Source: Rhodobacterales bacterium LSUCC0387
Lineage (GTDB): Bacteria > Pseudomonadota > Alphaproteobacteria > Rhodobacterales > Rhodobacteraceae
DNA: 64,000 bases
Assembly: GCA_015689775.1 (NCBI GenBank)
Contig: WVSR01000003.1
Location: 124,001 to 188,000 of the forward strand
Direction of reading: 5' to 3'
The translations under genes were made by a program, and so were the position numbers. Of this stretch, positions 58,063-64,000 are shown one piece after another. Positions within the stretch are counted from its first letter, which is position 1; each line of letters opens with the position of its first letter. The notes under the pieces were generated by a model. It saw only the letters and a list, made by a program, of their open reading frames with translations. It was not told the origin of the DNA and searched no databases.

Positions 58063-58932
58063 ATGGCAACTGGCAGCAATATAAAAACCTATTTCAACGG
58101 TGCATGGCATGATGGGGATATCCCTGTAATCCGCGCCGCTGATCATGGCGCTTGGCTTGGCTCGAATGTGTTTGACGGTGCGCGCTATGTGGACGGGATC
58201 GCGCCAGACTTGATGGCGCATTGCACACGGGTCAACAGATCTGCCGAGGCGTTGATGATCACGCCAAGCCATAGCCCGAAGGCCATGTGTGAAATCATTT
58301 GGGAAGGATTAGGGCGTTATCCCGCGGATGCCACCGTTTATATTCGCCCCATGTATTGGGCGCTTGATGGCGGCGAATTAGGGATATTGCCAAAGGCGGG
58401 CGCAACAGGATTTGCGATCAGCCTTGAAGAAATCCCTATGCCTGACCCCACAAAAACTGTCCGTCTGACCACAACATCCTTCCGCCGTCCCGTCTTGGCG
58501 GATAATGTGGTCAACGCAAAAGCAGGCTGCCTTTATCCCAACAATGCACGGATGCTGCTCGAGGCAAAAACTAAGGGTTTTGACAACGCACTTGTGGCGG
58601 ATGCGATGGGGAATGTCGCAGAAACCGCCACCGCAAACGTCTTTATGGTGCGCGATGGGGTGGTCTATACGCCAATTCCAAATGGCACATTTCTGGCGGG
58701 GATTACACGGGCCCGTCATATCAAAAACCTACGCGAAAATGGCATCGTAGTGATTGAAACCGTGCTCAGTTTTGATGATTTCCGCCGTGCCGATGAGGTA
58801 TTTTTGACGGGAAATTTGCAGAAGATCACCCCCGTGAGCGCCTTTGACGAGATCACATATGAGATCGGACCCATCAGCCAGATCGCGCGCGATCTCTATT
58901 GGGATTGGGCGCGCAGCGAGGCAGCCTCATAA
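58063..58932 (+). CDS. ilvE: Class IV aminotransferase, branched-chain type
   Basis: PLP-dependent enzyme that transaminates branched-chain amino acids; D-amino-acid aminotransferase and aminodeoxychorismate lyase share the fold. 289 residues. The PLP lysine is Lys153 in NAKAGCLYPNNARML, which has the Lys-x4-Tyr-x2-Asn spacing of branched-chain enzymes. GSNVFDGARY, YIRPMYWALDG and AETATANVFMV (PLP-phosphate and glutamate contacts) are present. GGAGG lies eight bases before ATG. The structured leader and small ORF lie directly upstream and may control it. Confidence 0.8.
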   Translation: MATGSNIKTYFNGAWHDGDIPVIRAADHGAWLGSNVFDGARYVDGIAPDLMAHCTRVNRSAEALMITPSHSPKAMCEIIWEGLGRYPADATVYIRPMYWALDGGELGILPKAGATGFAISLEEIPMPDPTKTVRLTTTSFRRPVLADNVVNAKAGCLYPNNARMLLEAKTKGFDNALVADAMGNVAETATANVFMVRDGVVYTPIPNGTFLAGITRARHIKNLRENGIVVIETVLSFDDFRRADEVFLTGNLQKITPVSAFDEITYEIGPISQIARDLYWDWARSEAAS

Positions 58933-59005
58933 GGCATCACGCGTTTGTTGTTGAAATGGCGCGTGCAAATGCGCATCCTTTAGCGCGGTGAGAGGGGATG
59001 GAAAA

Positions 59006-59461
59006 ATGCGTAAGTTTCTGGTGGTTCTAGACGACACGCGCGAGTGTTTAAACGCGATGCGCTTTGCCGCAATGCGCGCAGCCAATACCAAGGGCGCGGT
59101 TGAAATCATATCCATCATCCCACCTGAGGAATTCCAACATTGGATCGGTATTGGCGATTTGATGCGCGCCGAAGCGCGGGAACGGATCGAGGCGCATTTC
59201 GAAGTGTTTGCAAAATGGATGCGCGACCGACAGGGGATTGATCCCAGTCTTGCCATCCGTGAAGGGGAACCTGTACAAGAAATTCTCGCGCATATTCATG
59301 ATGATCCCAATATCGGTGTGCTGGTTCTTGGGGCAGGATCTGGCAAGGGTGGACCTGGCCCATTGGTCACGCAATTGACAAAACAGGCCGGCAGTTTGCC
59401 CGCGCCGATCACGATCGTTCCAGGCGAGTTGACCAAAGAACAGCTTGAGCAGATCACCTGA
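59006..59461 (+). CDS. Universal stress protein (UspA family)
   Basis: 151 residues of the UspA fold. The N-terminal strand is MRKFLVVLDDTRECLNAMRF, and the ATP-type motif is VLVLGAGSGKGGPGPLVTQL followed by PITIVPG. Such proteins accumulate under stress and starvation; the exact role is unknown. ATG 59006 has GAGGGG upstream; an ATG at 58988 is in frame but has no ribosome site. Confidence 0.85.
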   Translation: MRKFLVVLDDTRECLNAMRFAAMRAANTKGAVEIISIIPPEEFQHWIGIGDLMRAEARERIEAHFEVFAKWMRDRQGIDPSLAIREGEPVQEILAHIHDDPNIGVLVLGAGSGKGGPGPLVTQLTKQAGSLPAPITIVPGELTKEQLEQIT

Positions 59462-59469
59462 TTTCTAGG

Positions 59470-59488
59470 TTTTAGAACTATTCTAAAA
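59470..59488 (+). promoter_or_regulatory. Candidate Irr box (iron control element) upstream of nfuA
   Basis: TTTTAGAA-CTA-TTCTAAAA is a perfect eight-base inverted repeat with a three-base centre, fitting the iron control element TTTAGAA-N3-TTCTAAA bound by the heme-sensing regulator Irr. It ends one base before TTGACT (59490-59495), a likely -35, and lies 60 bases before the nfuA ATG. Irr control of Fe-S assembly genes is known in alphaproteobacteria. Confidence 0.75.
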
Positions 59489-59548
59489 CTTGACTTATTG
59501 GGGGGTCCATATCATATCAGGCATACGCTTGCGCGCAGGAGGAAGCTA

Positions 59549-60112
59549 ATGTTTATTCAAACGGAATCCACCCCAAACCCAGCCACGCTGAAGTTTTTGC
59601 CAGGGCAAACCGTTCTGGACATAGGCACAGCAGATTTTCCATCGCGCGAAACGGCGGATAAATCGCCACTTGCCGCCCGCATTTTTGCGGTTGATGGTGT
59701 AACAGCGGTATTTTTCGGCACGGATTTCGTGACGGTCACTAAGGCCGATACAATCGAATGGGATCATATTAAACCTGCCCTTCTCGGCGCGATTATGGAG
59801 CATTTCCAATCTGGCGCGCCTGTGATGGGGGATGAGGGCCCTGCCGCGGGTGGCCATGCTGACCACAGCGGTGAGGACGCCGAAATCGTGGGTCAGATCA
59901 AGGAATTGCTCGACACCCGTGTGCGTCCTGCCGTGGCTCAAGATGGTGGCGACATTACCTTTCACGGTTTTGATCGTGGGGTGGTGTACCTGCACATGCA
60001 AGGGGCCTGCGCGGGATGCCCTTCTTCGACATTGACCCTGAAAATGGGCATTGAAAACCTGTTGCGCCATTACATCCCAGAAGTGGTGGAAGTGCGCCCT
60101 GTCACGGTCTAA
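59549..60112 (+). CDS. nfuA: Fe-S cluster carrier NfuA
   Basis: Delivers 4Fe-4S clusters to target enzymes. The N-terminal Nfu_N domain (MFIQTESTPNPATLKFLPG) is followed by the NifU-like C-terminal domain with the cluster-binding pair Cys154 and Cys157 in GACAGCPSS. 187 residues. Start at ATG 59549, with AGGAGG upstream. The Irr box upstream suggests iron-dependent expression. Confidence 0.94.
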   Translation: MFIQTESTPNPATLKFLPGQTVLDIGTADFPSRETADKSPLAARIFAVDGVTAVFFGTDFVTVTKADTIEWDHIKPALLGAIMEHFQSGAPVMGDEGPAAGGHADHSGEDAEIVGQIKELLDTRVRPAVAQDGGDITFHGFDRGVVYLHMQGACAGCPSSTLTLKMGIENLLRHYIPEVVEVRPVTV

Positions 60113-60118
60113 TCCCAT

Positions 60119-60763
60119 TTGCTTTGCTTAGGTATAGATACATCGGCCGCGCATTGCGCGGCCGCTTTGGTAGAAGGGAATACAGTCCTTGCTGCGCGGC
60201 TCGAGCCGATGGCGAAAGGTCAGGCGGAGCGCCTGATGCCTTTGGTCAATGAGATTTTCGCAGAAGCAGGCAAAACAGCCGCAGAAGTGGATGCCATTGG
60301 TGTCGGCATCGGGCCTGGCAATTTCACGGGCCTGCGCATTTCTGTTTCAGCCGCCCGAGGTCTTGCACTGGCCTTGGCGCGGCCCGCGATTGGTGTCTCT
60401 ACTTTTGAGGCGCGCCGCTTTGGGATCACGGGATCGCTCAGCGTGATCGAAGATGCCCGCCGTGATGAGGCCTATCTGCAAAGCTTTGATGATCAGGGCC
60501 AAGCAGATGAGGCGCGGCTTGTCGGCTTGAACACGCTCACCCCTCGTGAGCTTGCACAGCAGGTCACAGGAAGTCTGGGACAGCAGATTGCCAGTGACTA
60601 TGGGCTGATCTATGTCGCTCCATCCGTCATGATTGCCACGGCGATCGCGACTATCGCCGAGGCAAAACACGCGGCAGATATGCCGCTGCCGCGCCCTTCG
60701 CCGCTTTACTTGCGTACGGCGGATGCAGCCCCCGCGCGCGAATATGGGCCGCGTTTGCTGTGA
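60119..60763 (+). CDS. tsaB: tRNA threonylcarbamoyladenosine synthesis protein TsaB
   Basis: Partner of TsaD in forming t6A37 of tRNA. ASKHA-fold protein of 214 residues. MLCLGIDTSAAHCAAAL and VGIGPGNFTGLRISVSAARGL are the family signature, and IEDARRDEAYLQ follows. Start is TTG, six bases after nfuA, without a strong ribosome site. Its stop overlaps rimI as GTGA. Confidence 0.92.
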   Translation: MLCLGIDTSAAHCAAALVEGNTVLAARLEPMAKGQAERLMPLVNEIFAEAGKTAAEVDAIGVGIGPGNFTGLRISVSAARGLALALARPAIGVSTFEARRFGITGSLSVIEDARRDEAYLQSFDDQGQADEARLVGLNTLTPRELAQQVTGSLGQQIASDYGLIYVAPSVMIATAIATIAEAKHAADMPLPRPSPLYLRTADAAPAREYGPRLL

Positions 60764-61185
60764 CCCGCACCGCTGCACAAATGGCCGCATTACACGCCCG
60801 CGCCTTTAACCAAGGCGGCGCATGGACGCGCAAGGATTTTGAAGAGTTGCTTGTGGCGCGTAATATGACCATCAGCCATCATGATCACGGCTTTGCCGTT
60901 CTTCGGATCGTGCCACCAGAGGCTGAAATCTTAACCATTGCAATTGACCCAAACCATCAGGGAAAGGGTCACGGGAAGGCTCTGCTTTCTAGACTAATCT
61001 CAATAGCTAAGGAGGCACAGATTAAAGAGATTTTTTTGGAAGTAGACAACAAAAACAGTATTGGCCGGGCGCTCTACATCTCTTTTGGTTTCAACGAAAT
61101 TGGATTTCGCAAGGGCTATTATCAGTACAAGAATGGCAAATATAGCGATGCGATAGTGCTAGCAAAAACTCTAAACACAAATTAA
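60760..61185 (+). CDS. rimI: GNAT N-acetyltransferase RimI, mosaic gene
   Basis: Probable acetyltransferase of ribosomal protein S18 N-terminus. 141 residues. The acetyl-CoA motif A is ILTIAIDPNHQGKGHGKALL (residues about 66-85), followed by IFLEVDNKNSIGRALYISFG and YYQYKNGKYSDAIVL. The 5' part has the GC-rich codon use of tsaB. From about 60,985, right after motif A, the codons become AT-rich (runs such as AAAGAGATTTTTTTGG and ATAGCTAAGG), matching the genes downstream. The reading frame stays open, so the protein may work. The change suggests homologous recombination with DNA from an AT-richer relative. Confidence 0.87.
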   Translation: MTRTAAQMAALHARAFNQGGAWTRKDFEELLVARNMTISHHDHGFAVLRIVPPEAEILTIAIDPNHQGKGHGKALLSRLISIAKEAQIKEIFLEVDNKNSIGRALYISFGFNEIGFRKGYYQYKNGKYSDAIVLAKTLNTN

Positions 61186-61339
61186 AAAATCATCGATGAT
61201 CCAAAATCATTGTGAAAGCTTTATTTTTTCTCCAGTATCCTTTCCTGCCAGTAGAATACCCAACAACATACGATTTGGCATAGATCTCGCACCCACCAGG
61301 CCCGTTCCCTGGGTTCAGATCACAAACATGGAGGTTAAA

Positions 61340-62356
61340 ATGGAAATTGTAAAACAAACTAGCCTTGCAATAGGCTTCACGCTCTTATGCACTGCATCGG
61401 CCAATGCATTCACTGCATGCCAAGTTACTGACGTTGGCGGGATTGATGACGCTAGCTTCAATCAAACAGCTTGGCATGGGGTTGAGAACGCGATTGCCAA
61501 TAGAGGAATCGACGGAAGATTTTTAGAGTCCCAATCAGAAACTGACTACGCAGCTAATCTCAACGCATTGATGGATGGATCATGCGATATAATTGTTACA
61601 GTAGGTTTCTTAATGGGAGAAGCTACCGCTAATGCAGCCACTGCAAACCCCAATCAAAAATTCTCCATTGTGGATTTTGCGTATGATCCAACAATTCCAA
61701 ACGTCCTCGGGCAAATTTTTGCGACTGACGAAGCCGCGTTTTTAGCTGGATACCTAGCCGCAGGAATGACAGAAACAGGTACTATTGGCACATTTGGGGG
61801 TTTAAACATACCTCCTGTGACAGCCTTCATGAATGGCCTTGTATATGGCGTTGACTATTATAATGAACAACACGGTACTTCCGTATCAGTTCTTGGCTGG
61901 AACACGAGTTCACAGGAAGGCCTATTCACCAATAACTTCGATAGCTTGGATGACGGCCGTGCATTTGCGCAAAACCTATATGATGAAGGTGCAGATATTG
62001 TAATGCCGGTAGCTGGCCCCGTTGGCTTGGGCTCGGCTGCACTAGCGGCAGAACTAGGTTCCGACAGTTTGAAAATTATCGGCGTAGACGCCGATTTGGT
62101 CGCTACTGATCCGGAACGTGCTGATGTATACCTAACTTCAGTCCTTAAGCGTATGGATAGTACTGTTGAAGCAGTTATCAACGCAGCTATGGATGGATCT
62201 TTTGAAGGAGGCCTTACCGTTGGCACTTTAGCTAACAACGGCGTGGGGATTGCACCGTATCATAACTTTGAGAGTGCTGTCCCCCCTGAATTAAAGGCGG
62301 AAATTGACGCGGTCCGTGCCGGAATAATTGACGGCTCGATTTCTGTAGGGCCTTAA
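61340..62356 (+). CDS. BMP-family ABC transporter substrate-binding protein
   Basis: Periplasmic binding protein of the BmpA/PnrA/Med group, which carry purine nucleosides or related ligands. The signal peptide ends near residue 25 (TASANA before FTACQ). The domain has TDVGGIDDASFNQTAWHG, VTVGFLMGEA, GTIGTFGGLNIPPVTAFMNG and IIGVDADLVATDPER. ATG 61340 has GGAGG five bases upstream; ATG 61328 is also open. 338 residues, AT-rich codons. A hairpin follows and then the ATPase gene. Confidence 0.88.
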   Translation: MEIVKQTSLAIGFTLLCTASANAFTACQVTDVGGIDDASFNQTAWHGVENAIANRGIDGRFLESQSETDYAANLNALMDGSCDIIVTVGFLMGEATANAATANPNQKFSIVDFAYDPTIPNVLGQIFATDEAAFLAGYLAAGMTETGTIGTFGGLNIPPVTAFMNGLVYGVDYYNEQHGTSVSVLGWNTSSQEGLFTNNFDSLDDGRAFAQNLYDEGADIVMPVAGPVGLGSAALAAELGSDSLKIIGVDADLVATDPERADVYLTSVLKRMDSTVEAVINAAMDGSFEGGLTVGTLANNGVGIAPYHNFESAVPPELKAEIDAVRAGIIDGSISVGP

Positions 62357-62364
62357 CAGCCTAA

Positions 62365-62393
62365 TCCCTCCCCTGATACGTTCGGGGGAGGGA
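62365..62393 (+). terminator. Hairpin between binding-protein and ATPase genes
   Basis: TCCCTCCCC (62365-62373) and GGGGAGGGA (62385-62393) form a perfect nine-pair stem with an 11-base loop, followed at once by the palindrome CCCTTAAGGG. No T-run follows, so it is likelier to be an mRNA-stabilising or partial-termination structure that keeps binding-protein mRNA more abundant than that of the ATPase. Confidence 0.55.
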
Positions 62394-62406
62394 CCCTTAA
62401 GGGCCT

Positions 62407-63942
62407 ATGACAATGGACATAGAATTAAAAGGCATTACAAAACGGTTTGGTTCTGTAATTGCGAACGATCAAATTAACCTGCAAATCAAAGCGGGCGAAG
62501 TGCTGGGCTTACTTGGTGAAAACGGCGCTGGAAAATCCACGCTTATGAATATTCTTTCGGGGCTTTATGCGCCCGATGAAGGAAAATTACTAATCGACGG
62601 CATTGAAGTAAATTTTCGAGGCCCTGGAGACAGTATCTCTGCAGGAATAGGGATGGTCCATCAGCATTTTATGCTGGTACCAATATTTTCAGTCGCTGAA
62701 AATGTAATTCTTGGAGTTGAGCCAGTCAAAACTGCTGACTATTTAGATTTATCGAAGGCTCGCACTCTAGTTAATAAAATTAGCTCTGAATACGGTCTAT
62801 CAGTTCCCCCAGATGCCATTATCGAAGACCTTCCAGTTGGGATACAACAAAAAGTTGAAATTATAAAAGTTTTATTTCGAGAAGCTAATGTAATTATTTT
62901 TGACGAACCAACTGCGGTCCTGACACCAAGTGAAGTAGAAGATTTTTTTTCAATAGTACGGGCCCTTAAAGCTTCAGGTAAGGCGATCGTATTTATTACT
63001 CATAAATTACACGAAATCAAAGAAATCGCCGATCGTGTTACAGTGCTGAGGCATGGGCGCATTACGGGTGAAGGAAATCCTAAAAGACTTACCAAAGAAA
63101 AGCTTGCGGAGATGATGGTTGGGCGACAGGTGGCTTTTACGGTAAATAAAATAAAGTCAAAAATTGGCCAGCCTGTTTTAAAGCTCAAAAATATTGAGCT
63201 CCATACAAAAGATAACGAACGAGTTCTAAAAAATATCAATTTCAGTATTAAGGCTGGAGAAATAGTAGGTATTGCCGGTATTCAGGGGAATGGCCAGACA
63301 GAATTAATAGAGGTTATTACAGGATTAAGAAAAAACTACACAGGTGAAATGTTTTTGGGCGAACTAGATATTACGAGAGCTAATGCACGCCAACGTCATG
63401 TGGCGGGTATGGCCCACATTCCAGAAGATCGTCATAAATTTGGAATGGTTGAAAACTTTTCAATCACAGAAAATATTATTATCAATAATTATTATGAAAA
63501 GAGGCTCTCTGATTTTATCACAATAAATTGGATAAAAGCCAGGTCGGCTGCGGCACTATTGTGTGAAGAATTCGATGTACGGACACCATCAGTTGATCTT
63601 AACGGCAAGAGCTTGTCGGGCGGCAATCAACAAAAAATGGTTGTTGCAAGAGAACTAGGCCGCAAACCAAAAATCGTCATTGCTGCACAACCTACGAGAG
63701 GCGTTGATGTTGGCTCTATAGAGTATATTCACAGCCGCCTCGTCCAGAGCCGTGATGATGGGAATGGTGTGTTACTTATTTCGTCTGAGTTAGACGAAAT
63801 CATATCTTTATCTGACCGGATACTGGTCATGTATGATGGCTCTATTGTTGCAGAGTTTGACAATACAGATGCAAAACCCAAGCGAAATCAAATTGGACTA
63901 GCGATGGCAGGTTCGACAGAAGAAATTTACAATGAACACTAA
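62407..63942 (+). CDS. ABC transporter ATPase, simple sugar/nucleoside class (double domain)
   Basis: 511 residues with two nucleotide-binding domains as in RbsA/YufO. Domain one has Walker A GENGAGKST near 38, HQHFMLVP, an atypical signature DLPVGIQQKVEI and Walker B VIIFDEPTAVLTP. Domain two has a degenerate Walker A (IQGNGQTEL), signature SLSGGNQQK and AAQPTRGVDVG in place of the catalytic D-E pair, a known asymmetry of this class. ATG 62407 or 62413 may be used. About 24 of 60 bases are G or C at 62881-62940, well below the rest of the window. Overlaps the permease start by 11 bases. Confidence 0.9.
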   Translation: MTMDIELKGITKRFGSVIANDQINLQIKAGEVLGLLGENGAGKSTLMNILSGLYAPDEGKLLIDGIEVNFRGPGDSISAGIGMVHQHFMLVPIFSVAENVILGVEPVKTADYLDLSKARTLVNKISSEYGLSVPPDAIIEDLPVGIQQKVEIIKVLFREANVIIFDEPTAVLTPSEVEDFFSIVRALKASGKAIVFITHKLHEIKEIADRVTVLRHGRITGEGNPKRLTKEKLAEMMVGRQVAFTVNKIKSKIGQPVLKLKNIELHTKDNERVLKNINFSIKAGEIVGIAGIQGNGQTELIEVITGLRKNYTGEMFLGELDITRANARQRHVAGMAHIPEDRHKFGMVENFSITENIIINNYYEKRLSDFITINWIKARSAAALLCEEFDVRTPSVDLNGKSLSGGNQQKMVVARELGRKPKIVIAAQPTRGVDVGSIEYIHSRLVQSRDDGNGVLLISSELDEIISLSDRILVMYDGSIVAEFDNTDAKPKRNQIGLAMAGSTEEIYNEH

Positions 63943-64000
63943 ATCAAACTTTCGAAAAACTACCGCTGATTTACTAATGCTACGGCAAGGCGCTTACCGA
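63932..64000 (+). CDS. ABC transporter permease (5' end only)
   Basis: The first 23 codons (MNTKSNFRKTTADLLMLRQG and on) start inside the ATPase gene and run off the window. By position this is the first membrane subunit of the BMP-type importer. The visible part is only a hydrophilic leader, so the call rests on context. Confidence 0.55.
   Translation, partial: MNTKSNFRKTTADLLMLRQGAYR

Noticed and set aside
63700-63740. Loss of the catalytic Asp-Glu pair in the second ATPase domain of the BMP-type transporter
   Set aside because: AAQPTRG-type degenerate second domains are usual in this nucleoside-transporter class, so it is not a mutation specific to this gene.
1-64000. Search by eye for CRISPR arrays, insertion sequences, integrases, phage genes and rRNA
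   Set aside because: No direct-repeat arrays, transposase or integrase motifs, phage structural genes or rRNA signatures seen.

Overview
This window is chromosomal DNA of an alphaproteobacterium, almost certainly Rhodobacteraceae (Roseobacter or Rhodobacter relatives). The reasons are a second heat-shock sigma factor of the RpoHII type behind an RpoE-like promoter, a SelD fused to an NADH-dehydrogenase-like domain, the ybgC-tolQRAB-pal-cpoB-tilS-ftsH order, a peptide transporter with fused ATPases, and a candidate Irr box in front of nfuA. Most of the window is GC-rich and densely packed, with many stop/start overlaps (ATGA, TGATG, GTGA). From about 60,985 to the right edge the DNA is clearly AT-richer.

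Layout. 1-3.2 kb: tRNA-Met, a CueR/CopA copper-efflux pair with a MerR-type promoter, and the 3' stub of an rfbA gene. 3.3-9.8 kb: creatinase, divergent from a peptide-type ABC transporter without a binding protein, an SDR and an N-terminal-nucleophile (S58) peptidase. 9.8-14.2 kb: ruvCAB, prmA and an MFS transporter. 14.5-18.5 kb: truA, the oxidoreductase-SelD fusion, an unknown protein and ybgC. 18.7-27.1 kb: the Tol-Pal envelope cluster, tilS and ftsH, closed by a strong hairpin. 27.2-29.9 kb: fhs and folD (one-carbon metabolism). 29.9-33.1 kb: PdeM and the ligase-associated DEXH helicase. 33.1-38.2 kb: a decayed membrane-protein gene, scoAB with a PhaR-like operator, a class II deacetylase, a DUF167 protein, a DMT transporter, a small unknown protein and an M48 lipoprotein.

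38.2-50.6 kb: rimO, an AsmA 5' stub coupled to a lytic transglycosylase, a hydroxyacid dehydrogenase, an SH3 protein, moeB-dut-coaBC, murJ, glnD and a penicillin-binding-protein activator. 50.6-55.2 kb: rsmI, yraN, gshB, then the 3' stub of comM followed by a cobC/cobU pair and rpoH2. 55.3-61.2 kb: a rhomboid lacking its catalytic residues, trpS, a broken glyoxalase-family gene, a 51-residue ORF whose ribosome binding site can be locked in a perfect 10-bp hairpin, a class IV aminotransferase, usp, nfuA, tsaB and rimI. 61.3-64.0 kb: a BMP-type (nucleoside-like) ABC importer cut by the window edge.

How the parts connect. Envelope maintenance (Tol-Pal, FtsH, MurJ, PBP activator, lytic transglycosylase) and stress control (RpoE-like promoter to rpoH2, candidate LexA box at ruvCAB, Irr box at nfuA, CueR promoter at copA) dominate. 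The most striking theme is gene erosion: rfbA, comM, an asmA-like gene, a VOC gene and a small membrane-protein gene all survive as recognisable scars. The rimI gene also looks mosaic, with a native 5' half and an AT-rich 3' half that runs into the BMP transporter. No single large novel system is evident. The best candidates for new biology are the structured leader with its small ORF (57.8-58.0 kb), the non-catalytic rhomboid and the creatinase-transporter locus.
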